Source: Ciceribacter thiooxidans (GTDB taxonomy: Bacteria > Pseudomonadota > Alphaproteobacteria > Rhizobiales > Rhizobiaceae). Taken from it: a stretch of 64,000 bases of DNA. Location of the stretch: assembly GCF_014126615.1 (NCBI RefSeq), contig NZ_CP059896.1:2180501-2244500 (forward strand), given 5' to 3'. Position numbers and translations under genes: made by a program. Below are positions 36,601 through 46,014 of this stretch, piece after piece (position 1 is the stretch's first letter; every line of letters begins with the position of its first letter). The notes under the pieces were generated by a model. That model ran no database searches. It saw nothing but the letters and a program-made list of their open reading frames with translations, and was not told the origin of the DNA.

Positions 36601-37341
36601 ATGACAATCGACCTCAAGGATCGTATCGCGCTCGTGACCGGCGCATCGCGCGGCATCGGCTATCATACCGCGCTCGAACTCGCCAAGGCCGGCGCGCATG
36701 TCATTGCCTGCGCGCGCACCGTCGGCGGGCTCGAGGAACTCGATGACGCGATCAAGGCCGTCGGCGGTTCGGCGACGCTGGTGCCCTTCGACCTCGCCGA
36801 CATGCAGGCGATCGACACGCTCGGCGCCTCAATCTTCGAGCGCTGGGGCAAGCTCGACATCCTCGTCGCCAATGCCGGCATCCTCGGCGTCATCTCGCCG
36901 ATCGGCCATGTCGAGGCGAAGGTCTTCGAAAAGGTAATGGCGATCAACGTCACCGCCACCTGGCGGCTGATCCGCTCGGTCGAGCCGCTGCTCGTCAAGT
37001 CCGACCAGGGCCGCGCGGTGATCATGTCCTCGGCAGCCGCCCACAAGTGCCGACCCTTCTGGGGCCCCTACTCCGCCTCCAAGGCCGCCGTCGAGGCACT
37101 CGCCCGCACCTGGGCCGGGGAAACGCAGCGCCTGCCGCTGCGCGTCGTCTCGGTCGATCCGGGCGCCACCCGCACCGCCATGCGCGCCCAGGCCATGCCC
37201 GGCGAAGACCCGTCGACGCTGCCGCATCCATCCGAGGTCGCCGCCCGGATCCTGCCGCTCTGCGGTCCGGAACTCACCGAGACCGGCAAGCTCTTCGTCG
37301 TGCGCGAAAACCGCCTCGTCGACTACCGCATGCCGGAGTGA
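36601..37341 (+). CDS. Short-chain dehydrogenase/reductase
   Basis: This 246-residue classical SDR has the NAD(P) loop TGASRGIGYH at about 14-23, then NAG, with the catalytic Ser in MSSAAAHK and the YSASK motif. The substrate is unknown. It follows purF on the same strand after a repeat element. The ATG at 36601 has a weak ribosome binding site. Confidence 0.88.
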   Translation: MTIDLKDRIALVTGASRGIGYHTALELAKAGAHVIACARTVGGLEELDDAIKAVGGSATLVPFDLADMQAIDTLGASIFERWGKLDILVANAGILGVISPIGHVEAKVFEKVMAINVTATWRLIRSVEPLLVKSDQGRAVIMSSAAAHKCRPFWGPYSASKAAVEALARTWAGETQRLPLRVVSVDPGATRTAMRAQAMPGEDPSTLPHPSEVAARILPLCGPELTETGKLFVVRENRLVDYRMPE

Positions 37342-37531
37342 CGGCAAAACCGGCCTCGGCGATCGTTACCCTGATCGGAGTGTCGCGCATCCGCCCGTGG
37401 ACTTGCGACGTGCCCGCCGTAAAATTCGGACCATAATTGGTAGAGACGGCGCGGGAGCCGCCGTTTCCCTTTCCTTTGCCGTCGGGTGCGGTAGGTTCCG
37501 AACCACCGCCAGAACAGGAGAGAACCAGCCA

Positions 37532-37936
37532 ATGCCGTCCCTGAAATATGCGCTTGTCGCCCTTTTCCTTGCCGCAGGCCCGGCCCTTGCCGACGACCTC
37601 GCGGCCCTCAGCACGACGGCCAGCAGCATCACCGGCGACATCAGCTTCGACGATTACGAGATCGTCTTCGGAAACGGCGAGAAACTGGTGTTCGAAGACC
37701 TGATCGCCGATCACTTCACCGTCGACGGCAAGGATGTCCCCGCCTCCGTCTACAGCGTCAAGGGAGCGCAAAATCCGGAGCTCCTCAACGGCAATCGCCT
37801 CTGCGGGGAAAGCCCGGTCACCTATGTCGCCTCCTGGCTCGACGGTGACGTCACCATGCTCGCGGTGTTCGAGACGCCCGAGGCTCCGGAAAGCAGCGAC
37901 GGCATGTGTGCGCTCTACACCTATGTCTATCCCTGA
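37532..37936 (+). CDS. Small exported protein of unknown function
   Basis: This 134-residue protein has a clear signal peptide (YALVALFLAAGPALA, cleavage after ALADD). The mature part is acidic, with two cysteines (in RLCGESP and GMCALY) that could form a disulfide, and no recognised domain. AGGAG precedes the ATG by 12 bases. A candidate promoter and mini-ORF for cysS follow. I do not recognise a family. Confidence 0.72.
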   Translation: MPSLKYALVALFLAAGPALADDLAALSTTASSITGDISFDDYEIVFGNGEKLVFEDLIADHFTVDGKDVPASVYSVKGAQNPELLNGNRLCGESPVTYVASWLDGDVTMLAVFETPEAPESSDGMCALYTYVYP

Positions 37937-37963
37937 GGGCACTCTCCGGCGACCGCTCGCCCA

Positions 37964-37992
37964 CTTGACCTTGCGGCCGGCGCGCGCCATAA
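37964..37992 (+). promoter_or_regulatory. Predicted promoter ahead of cysS
   Basis: CTTGAC at 37964-37969 is an exact rhizobial -35 consensus. A 17-base spacer is followed by CCATAA at 37987-37992, four of six matches to CTATAT. Transcription would start near 37998-38001, at or just before the ATG of the 13-codon mini-ORF. Confidence 0.55.
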
Positions 37993-38000
37993 CGCTGGCC

Positions 38001-38042
38001 ATGAAAACGACGATCTGCATTCGCGGGATTATTATTCGCTAG
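38001..38042 (+). CDS. Candidate leader peptide ahead of cysS
   Basis: A 13-codon ORF encodes [13 protein letters not shown]. Four of its five isoleucine codons are ATT, which is unusual in this GC-rich genome where ATC dominates; three ATT codons are consecutive, and there is one Cys codon. The predicted transcription start is at its ATG, so it would be translated from a leaderless mRNA, as known for trpL in Sinorhizobium. Its stop lies in the palindrome CGCTAGCG. It could be an attenuation-type sensor for cysS 98 bases downstream, but this is a prediction. Confidence 0.4.
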   Translation: MKTTICIRGIIIR

Positions 38043-38049
38043 CGCATCC

Positions 38050-38109
38050 GCTGGCCCGGCCGTTTTCGTCTCCAGACCCAAGTCCCAGATGACAACGCCC
38101 CGGCCCAGC
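38050..38109 (+). promoter_or_regulatory. Possible stem in the cysS leader
   Basis: GCTGGCCCGG at 38050-38059 can pair with CCGGCCCAGC at 38100-38109 (9 of 10 pairs), between the mini-ORF and the cysS start. An alternative stem upstream joins GCGgGAT with ATCCGC around the mini-ORF stop. No terminator T run is present. Confidence 0.25.
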
Positions 38110-38139
38110 CGGACGGGTGGAATTCATCGGGAGACAGGA

Positions 38140-39624
38140 ATGGCGGGCAGCCTCAAGCTTTACAACACACTTGCGCGCGAGAAGGTCGATTTCGAGCCGA
38201 TCGACCCGACGAACGTGCGCATGTATGTCTGCGGGCCCACCGTCTACGACTTCGCCCATATCGGCAATGCGCGACCGGTGATCGTCTTCGACGTCCTTTA
38301 CCGGCTGCTCCGGCACGTCTACGGCGAAGAGCATGTGACCTATGTGCGCAACATCACCGACGTCGACGACAAGATCAACGCACGTGCTCTTCGCGACTTC
38401 GGCGGCCGCATCACCGACGGCTCGATCACGCTCAACGAGGCGATCCGCGCTGTCACGGAAAAGACCGAGAGCCAGTTCCACAAGGATGTGGCGGCGCTCG
38501 GCACGCTCTCGCCCACCGTCGAGCCGCGGGCGACCGACAACATTCCGCAGATGATCGAGATCATCCAGCGGCTACTCTCCGCCGGCCACGCCTATGTGGC
38601 GGAGGGCGCGGAAGGCCAGGAAGTGCTGTTCTCGACCGCCTCGATGCCGGATTACGGCAAGCTTTCCAAGCGCAAGCTGGAGGACCAGCAGGCGGGCGCG
38701 CGCATCGCCGTCGAGGCGCACAAGCGCAATCCGGCCGATTTCGTGCTCTGGAAGGAATCGGCCGCGACCGAGCCCGGCTGGGCCGCCGCGTTCACCGTCG
38801 CCGGCAGCGCCGTCTCGATCTACGGCCGTCCCGGCTGGCACATCGAGTGCTCGGCGATGTCCGACCGCTATCTTTGGCAGGAAGCGCGCGACCGGCTATC
38901 ACCGAAGGGCAAGGCGAAACCGCACCAATTCGACATCCACGGCGGCGGCCTCGACCTCATCTTCCCCCACCACGAAAACGAGATTGCCCAGTCCTGCTGC
39001 GCCTACAACACCCATGTGATGGCGAATGTCTGGATGCACAACGGCTTCCTGCAGGTCGAGGGCCGCAAGATGTCGAAGTCGGAGGGCAACTTCGTCACCA
39101 TCAACGAGTTGCTGGAGACGGAGAAGTTTGGCGGCCGCAAATGGCCGGGCGAAGTGCTGCGGCTCGCCATGCTGATGACGCATTATCGCGAGCCGATCGA
39201 CTTTTCGGTGAAGCGACTGGAGGAGGCGGAGCGGCTGCTCGCCAAGTGGCCGGCGGGCGATGCCGGCGACGCGCGCCCCGACGCCTCGGTCGTGGAGGCG
39301 CTTGCCGACGATCTCAACACCGTCGCGGCGGTCCAGACGCTGCACGCCCTCGCAACCGCCGCCAATGCCGACCCGGCGAAGCTCTCCGCCTTCGTGGCCA
39401 GCGCAGAACTGCTCGGCGTGGCTCCGAAGAAGGCCGAGATCGGCGAGGAGCTTTCCTCTGCCGTCGAAGCCCTCGTCGACATGCGTCTCGAAATGCTCAA
39501 GGCCAAGAACTTCGCCGAGGCCGACAAGATCCGCGACGACCTTTTGACCAAGGACATCCAACTGAAGGACGGCAAGGACCCCGTCAGCGGCGAGCGGGTG
39601 ACGACATGGGAGGTCAAGCGGTAA
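38140..39624 (+). CDS. cysS: Cysteinyl-tRNA synthetase
   Basis: This 494-residue class I aminoacyl-tRNA synthetase charges tRNA-Cys. It has the zinc/active-site motif [13 protein letters not shown] (Cys31, HIGN 40-43), WHIECSAMS, the KMSKS loop at 310-314 and a C-terminal anticodon-binding region. ATG 38140 follows a GGGAG site; an in-frame ATG at 38089 would add 17 residues with no family support. Confidence 0.95.
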   Translation: MAGSLKLYNTLAREKVDFEPIDPTNVRMYVCGPTVYDFAHIGNARPVIVFDVLYRLLRHVYGEEHVTYVRNITDVDDKINARALRDFGGRITDGSITLNEAIRAVTEKTESQFHKDVAALGTLSPTVEPRATDNIPQMIEIIQRLLSAGHAYVAEGAEGQEVLFSTASMPDYGKLSKRKLEDQQAGARIAVEAHKRNPADFVLWKESAATEPGWAAAFTVAGSAVSIYGRPGWHIECSAMSDRYLWQEARDRLSPKGKAKPHQFDIHGGGLDLIFPHHENEIAQSCCAYNTHVMANVWMHNGFLQVEGRKMSKSEGNFVTINELLETEKFGGRKWPGEVLRLAMLMTHYREPIDFSVKRLEEAERLLAKWPAGDAGDARPDASVVEALADDLNTVAAVQTLHALATAANADPAKLSAFVASAELLGVAPKKAEIGEELSSAVEALVDMRLEMLKAKNFAEADKIRDDLLTKDIQLKDGKDPVSGERVTTWEVKR

Positions 39625-39682
39625 TCATGCTGGCACCGGCGGCGCTCGATACTCCGGAGCCCAGAGACACGGGAGGACTGTC

Positions 39683-40159
39683 ATGACTGACACCCATACC
39701 GGCGGATGCCAGTGCGGCGCGGTGCGGTTTCGCGCGCGCGGTACGCTGAAGGACAGCTCGATCTGTCACTGCCGCATGTGCCAGAAGGCCTTCGGCAGCT
39801 ATTTCGCGCCGCTCGTTTCGGTGCGGGGCACGGATTTCGAATGGACACGAGGCGCACCGAAGAAATTCCGCTCGTCGAACTTCGTGCTGCGCGGTTTCTG
39901 CGGCGACTGCGGCACGCCGCTGACCTACGAGGCGCCGGACGGTATGGCGGTCGCAGCCGGCGCTTTCGACGATCCGGCCGCCGTGCCGCCGACGGTGCAG
40001 TACGGCGTCGAGGCGAAGCTCGGCTTCTTCGACCGGCTGCATGAATTGCCGGAACTTTCGACGCTGGACGATCTCGACAACGCACCGTTTCTGGAAAAGC
40101 TCGTCTCGTTCCAGCACCCCGATCACGACACCGGGACATGGCCGGAGGACAAACAATGA
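39683..40159 (+). CDS. GFA (CENP-V/GFA) family zinc protein, paralogue 1
   Basis: This 158-residue protein has the zinc-binding pattern of the GFA family: GGCQCGAVRF, then [14 protein letters not shown] and FCGDCGTPL. The family is named for glutathione-dependent formaldehyde activation, but most members have no proven reaction. The C-terminus carries QHPDHDTGTWP, a tail motif shared with the next two paralogues. Its stop overlaps the next small ORF as ATGA. Confidence 0.88.
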   Translation: MTDTHTGGCQCGAVRFRARGTLKDSSICHCRMCQKAFGSYFAPLVSVRGTDFEWTRGAPKKFRSSNFVLRGFCGDCGTPLTYEAPDGMAVAAGAFDDPAAVPPTVQYGVEAKLGFFDRLHELPELSTLDDLDNAPFLEKLVSFQHPDHDTGTWPEDKQ

Positions 40160-40275
40160 CCGAGAAGAAGCCGGGCACGGAAATGCCGAAATGGCTGCTC
40201 TACGGGCTGATCGGCAAGGGCGTTCTCGTCCTCGTCGTCACCGCAGCGGTCGTCGCCTACGTCATGTTGAAATAG
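40156..40275 (+). CDS. 39-residue single-span membrane peptide
   Basis: The ORF overlaps the stop of the first GFA gene by four bases (ATGA) and encodes 39 residues: a charged start (MTEKKPGTEMPKW) and one membrane helix (LIGKGVLVLVVTAAVVAYVM). The coding style (GTC/CTC-rich) is like its neighbours, and the coupling to the upstream gene supports translation. The next GFA gene starts 18 bases later. The function is unknown; membrane anchoring of the operon products is a guess. Confidence 0.6.
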   Translation: MTEKKPGTEMPKWLLYGLIGKGVLVLVVTAAVVAYVMLK

Positions 40276-40293
40276 AAGCTGCGGAGAAGCACC

Positions 40294-42205
<1,912 letters not shown>

Positions 42206-42220
42206 AATGGCGATGGACCT

Positions 42221-42272
42221 GGCCATCCCCCTCTGCCCTGCCGGGCATCTCCCCCACACTGGGGGAGAGTGG
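42221..42272 (+). repeat. Second palindromic repeat family, left copy
   Basis: The copy contains TGCCC-TGCC-GGGCA (42234-42247) followed by CTCCCCC-ACACT-GGGGGAG (42249-42267). An inverted relative lies at 42456-42500. Together they flank the second RIME-like element. I see no gene in the whole gap 42206-42539. Confidence 0.55.
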
Positions 42273-42296
42273 TCCTGGGAGATGGGGCGCGGCCTC

Positions 42297-42441
42297 ACCC
42301 TCCCCTTGAGGGGGAGGGTCGGAGCAAAACTCCGGGGTGGGGTGACGTTGGCGAAGTGGGTGCAGGTCTCACCCGTCGTACTTCAGATATGGTTCACCCC
42401 CACCCGCCGCTTCGCGGCGACCTCCCCCTCAAGGGGGAGGT
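42297..42441. repeat. RIME-like palindromic element, copy 2
   Basis: The left arm (42297-42320) is identical to that of copy 1 over 24 bases. The right arm (42419-42441) matches the right arm of copy 1 closely, and the shared block CACCCCCACCCGC precedes CGC-TT-CGCGGCG. The centre is about 30 bases longer than in copy 1. Confidence 0.7.
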
Positions 42442-42455
42442 GGGAAGCGCGACGG

Positions 42456-42500
42456 CGGCCACCCCCTTGTGGGGGAGATGTCGCAAAGCGACAGAGAGGG
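42456..42500 (-). repeat. Second palindromic repeat family, right copy
   Basis: The order is reversed relative to the left copy: ACCCCC-TTGT-GGGGGA comes first, then TCGC-AAA-GCGA (42481-42491) and AGAGAGGG. The inner hairpin differs in sequence from that of the left copy but keeps its position, as expected for a mobile-derived palindromic unit. Confidence 0.55.
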
Positions 42501-42539
42501 TAACACCCTCAAGACGAAGAACTGCATGAGGATAGCAGC

Positions 42540-44156
42540 ATGACACGCGAAAAGATCTACCTCTTCGACACGACGCTCCGCGACGGACAGCAGACGCCGG
42601 GCATCGACTTTTCCGTCGAGGACAAGATCGCCATCGCCGCGATGCTCGATGACTTCGGCTTCGACTATGTCGAGGGCGGCTATCCGGGCGCCAACCCGAC
42701 GGACACCGCCTTCTTCACGCAGAAGCGCACGAACCGCGCCTCCTTCGTCGCCTTCGGCATGACCAAGCGGGCCGGCATTTCCACCTCCAACGATCCGGGG
42801 CTTGCCCAGCTCCTGCAGGCAAAGAGCGACGCCGTCTGCTTCGTCGCCAAGAGCTGGGACTATCACGTCAAGGTGGCGCTCGGCTGCTCCAACGAGGAGA
42901 ACCTCGAAAGCATCCGAGAGAGCGTCGAGGCGGCAATCGCCGCCGGCAAGACCGCCATGGTCGATTGCGAGCACTTCTTCGACGGCTACAAGGCCAATCC
43001 GGACTATGCCGTCGCCTGCGCGAAGACCGCCTATGAAGCGGGCGCCCGTTGGGTCGTTCTCTGCGACACCAATGGCGGCACGCAGCCGCCGGAGGTCGGC
43101 GCAATCGTCGCCGCCGTCATCGCCGCCGGCGTACCGGGCAGCGCACTCGGCATCCACGCCCACAATGACACCGGACAGGCGGTCGCCAATTCGCTTGCGG
43201 CGATCGAGGCCGGCGCACGGCAGATCCAGGGAACGCTGAACGGGATTGGCGAACGCTGCGGCAACGCCAATCTCGTGACGCTCATCCCGACGCTCTGCCT
43301 CAAGGAGACCTATGCCGAACGCTTCGAGACGGCGATCGACCGCGAGACGCTCGCCGGCCTCACCCGGCTGTCGCACGCCTTCGACGAGCTTCTCAATCGC
43401 TCGCCGGAGCACCAGGCACCCTATGTCGGCGCGTCCGCCTTCGCGACGAAGGCCGGCATCCACGCCTCCGCCCTGCTCAAGGACCCGCGGACATACGAGC
43501 ATGTCGATCCGGCGAGCGTCGGCAATTTCCGCAAGGTCATGGTCTCCGACCAGGGCGGCAAGGCGAACTTCATCAACGAGCTGAAGCGCCGCGGCATCGC
43601 GGTCGAGAAGGACGATCCCCGCCTCGACCGGCTGATCTCGATCGTCAAGGAGCGCGAGGCGACCGGCTATGCCTACGAGGGGGCCGATGCGAGCTTCGAG
43701 CTGCTCGCCCACCGCACGCTCGGCACGGTTCCGGACTTCTTCTCGATCGACGGCTTCCGGGTGATGGTCGAGCGCCGCTTCGATGCGAACGGCCACCTGA
43801 AGACGGTGTCGGAAGCCGTCGTGAAGCTCGTCATCGACGGCGCGAGCGTCATGTCGGTCGCCGAAGGCGACGGCCCGGTCAACGCGCTCGACATTGCGCT
43901 TCGCAAGGACCTCGGCAAGTACCAGGCCGAGATCGGAGACCTCGAGCTCACCGACTACAAGGTGCGTATCCTCAACGGCGGCACCGAGGCGATCACCCGC
44001 GTGCTCATCGAGTCCGGCGATGCCACAGGCGTGCGCTGGTGGACGGTCGGCGTGTCGGAAAACATCATCGACGCCTCCTTCCAGGCGTTGATGGATTCGA
44101 TCGTCTACAAGCTGATGAAGAACCGCCAGCTCGCCGGCAAGATCGCAGCGGAGTAG
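42540..44156 (+). CDS. cimA: Citramalate synthase
   Basis: This 538-residue enzyme of the isopropylmalate/homocitrate synthase family starts with the HMGL-like TIM barrel (FDTTLRDGQQTPG) and ends with a LeuA-type regulatory domain. The length and the motif VEGGYPGANPTD fit citramalate synthase, which condenses pyruvate and acetyl-CoA for isoleucine synthesis. A LeuA or NifV-like role is less likely but cannot be fully excluded. GAGGAT is the ribosome binding site. Confidence 0.85.
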   Translation: MTREKIYLFDTTLRDGQQTPGIDFSVEDKIAIAAMLDDFGFDYVEGGYPGANPTDTAFFTQKRTNRASFVAFGMTKRAGISTSNDPGLAQLLQAKSDAVCFVAKSWDYHVKVALGCSNEENLESIRESVEAAIAAGKTAMVDCEHFFDGYKANPDYAVACAKTAYEAGARWVVLCDTNGGTQPPEVGAIVAAVIAAGVPGSALGIHAHNDTGQAVANSLAAIEAGARQIQGTLNGIGERCGNANLVTLIPTLCLKETYAERFETAIDRETLAGLTRLSHAFDELLNRSPEHQAPYVGASAFATKAGIHASALLKDPRTYEHVDPASVGNFRKVMVSDQGGKANFINELKRRGIAVEKDDPRLDRLISIVKEREATGYAYEGADASFELLAHRTLGTVPDFFSIDGFRVMVERRFDANGHLKTVSEAVVKLVIDGASVMSVAEGDGPVNALDIALRKDLGKYQAEIGDLELTDYKVRILNGGTEAITRVLIESGDATGVRWWTVGVSENIIDASFQALMDSIVYKLMKNRQLAGKIAAE

Positions 44157-44189
44157 ATCCGCGGTTGGCATTCGCCAGGTGATGACGCG

Positions 44190-44207
44190 CCGCGAGAGGT
44201 CTCGCGG
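44190..44207 (+). terminator. Palindrome after cimA
   Basis: CCGCGAGAGGTCTCGCGG is a perfect palindrome except for its GG centre and can fold into a 6-bp stem. It lies 33 bases after the cimA stop. No T run follows. Confidence 0.35.
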
Positions 44208-44225
44208 TGCGAGATATGTCGTTCA

Positions 44226-44253
44226 ATTCCGGTCACCGACCCTTCACCGGAAT
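44226..44253 (+). terminator. Second hairpin before rarD
   Basis: ATTCCGGT and ACCGGAAT form a perfect 8-bp stem with a 12-base loop, followed by GAATTTGT. It may end the cimA transcript or lie in the rarD leader. Confidence 0.4.
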
Positions 44254-44319
44254 GAATTTGTCCATTCGTGATGCATGGAGTATCGCAAGCCCCTAAAATC
44301 AAAAAAGGATGGAAACGCC

Positions 44320-45228
44320 ATGGCGACCGACACCGCAGTCGAGGTCAAGAACGAGGACAGCGCGCGCGGCTTCGCCTTCGCGCTCGCCGCTTACATGCTC
44401 TGGGGATTCCTTCCGTTTTACATGAAGGCCCTCGCGCACATTCCGCCGACCGAGGTGATCGCCCACCGCATTCTCTGGTCGATCCCGATCGCCGGCGGCG
44501 TGCTGCTCATCCTCCGGCGCACGGACGATCTGAAGGCGGCGATCCGCAATCCGCGGATGCTCGGCATGGCCGCCGTCACCGCCCTGCTCATCAGCATCAA
44601 CTGGGGCATCTATGTCTGGGCGATCGGCGCGGGCCGCGCACTCGATACCGCGCTCGGCTACTTCATCAACCCGCTCTTTTCGATCTTTCTCGGCGCCGTG
44701 CTTCTGAAGGAAAAACTTGCGCCGGCGCAGAAGGTGGCGATCACGCTCGCCGCAATCGCCGTTGCGGTACTGACCTACGACGCCGGCGGATTGCCGTGGG
44801 TGGCGCTCGGCCTCACCTTCTCCTGGGGCTTCTACGCCTTCTTCCGCAAGACCCTGCCGATCGGCCCGAACCAGGGCTTTCTCCTCGAAGTGCTGCTGCT
44901 CAGCGTGCCCGCGCTCGGCTACATCGCCTATCTCGGCGCGACCGGCCACGGCCATTTCTTCGCAACCGGCACCGCCGACGCGCTGCTCCTGCTCGGAACG
45001 GGCGTGGTGACCGCGGTGCCGCTGCTTTTCTACGCCAACGGCGCCAAGCTCCTGCGCCTCTCGACCATCGGCATCATGCAGTACCTGCCGCCGACGATGA
45101 TCTTCCTGATCGCCGTCTTCGTCTTCAAGGAGCCCTTCGGCACCGCCAAGATGATTGCCTTCCCGCTGATCTGGCTGGCGCTCGGCATCTTCGTCTGGCC
45201 GATGCTGAGGCAGTACCGCAAGCAGTAA
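44320..45228 (+). CDS. rarD: RarD-type EamA permease
   Basis: This 302-residue protein has ten membrane helices in two EamA repeats. The RarD features AYMLWGFLPFYMKAL and EVIAHRILWSIP near the N-terminus and GFYAFFRKTLPI in the middle are present. RarD members are small-molecule permeases; in E. coli it is called a chloramphenicol-sensitive protein. ATG 44320 is preferred because AAAAAAGGATGG lies before it; the in-frame ATG at 44275 would add 15 residues. Confidence 0.88.
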   Translation: MATDTAVEVKNEDSARGFAFALAAYMLWGFLPFYMKALAHIPPTEVIAHRILWSIPIAGGVLLILRRTDDLKAAIRNPRMLGMAAVTALLISINWGIYVWAIGAGRALDTALGYFINPLFSIFLGAVLLKEKLAPAQKVAITLAAIAVAVLTYDAGGLPWVALGLTFSWGFYAFFRKTLPIGPNQGFLLEVLLLSVPALGYIAYLGATGHGHFFATGTADALLLLGTGVVTAVPLLFYANGAKLLRLSTIGIMQYLPPTMIFLIAVFVFKEPFGTAKMIAFPLIWLALGIFVWPMLRQYRKQ

Positions 45229-45237
45229 CGGCCAGGA

Positions 45238-45858
45238 TCAGAGCTTCGCGATGACCTCGTCGGCGCCGTCGAGGTCACGGGCGCCCTCGACCTTCTCGAG
45301 GATCGTCGGGATGATGTCCTCGACATTGTCGATGACGAGCGGCTGCACCCGCTCGGCCGTGTGGATGAACCCCTGCCCGCGCATGTGATGGAGCAGTTCG
45401 AGCATCGGGTTCCAGAAACCGTTGATGTTGGCGAAGACCATCGGCTTTTCATGACGGCCGAGCTGCGCCCAGGTCATGATCTCGACGATCTCCTCCAGCG
45501 TGCCGATGCCGCCCGGCAGCGTGATGAAAGCGTCGGCGCGCTCGAACATCTTGTGCTTGCGGGCATGCATGTCCTCGGTGACGATCAGTTCGTCGAGCTG
45601 TCCGAGCGAATGGCGCGTCGCTTCCATGTCCACCAGGAATTCCGGGATGATGCCGGTGACGTTGCCGCCGTTCGACAGGACGCCGCTCGCGACCGCTCCC
45701 ATGATGCCGCGGGTGCCGCCACCGTAGACGAGGCGCAGGCCATGCGCTGCGATCGCACGGCCGAGCGCGCGGCCGGCGGCGATATGGTCGGGATCGCGCC
45801 CGGGCTGGGAGCCGCAATAGACGCAAACGGATCGAATCGTATTCATGTTTTTGCTCAT
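45238..45858 (-). CDS. LOG-family protein (cytokinin riboside phosphoribohydrolase type)
   Basis: This protein of about 206 residues has the LOG motif PGGIGTLEE plus VCVYCGSQPGRD near the start and YGGGTRGIMGAVA. LOG enzymes hydrolyse nucleoside 5'-monophosphates to free base and ribose phosphate; in plant-associated bacteria this can release cytokinins. The start is ATG 45858 or ATG 45846, both with poor ribosome binding sites. It is convergent with rarD, with 9 bases between their stops. Confidence 0.85.
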   Translation of the reverse strand: MSKNMNTIRSVCVYCGSQPGRDPDHIAAGRALGRAIAAHGLRLVYGGGTRGIMGAVASGVLSNGGNVTGIIPEFLVDMEATRHSLGQLDELIVTEDMHARKHKMFERADAFITLPGGIGTLEEIVEIMTWAQLGRHEKPMVFANINGFWNPMLELLHHMRGQGFIHTAERVQPLVIDNVEDIIPTILEKVEGARDLDGADEVIAKL

Positions 45859-46014
45859 GAAGGAAGAAAGACAATCATGCGCCGTCAAGGTCAACCGAAT
45901 TGACGAAAAAGCTGTCGGCTCAAGGCCGCCAGCCGTTGAGAAAGCTTGTGAAAGCGGCGAGATAAGGCTAGCAATTCCAAGGGATATGGCGGCCTTTCCG
46001 CCCGGAGAGTGACT

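Noticed and set aside
42429..44171. A 580-codon open frame on the minus strand
   Set aside because: It is antisense to cimA, which is complete with family motifs, and has low-complexity composition.
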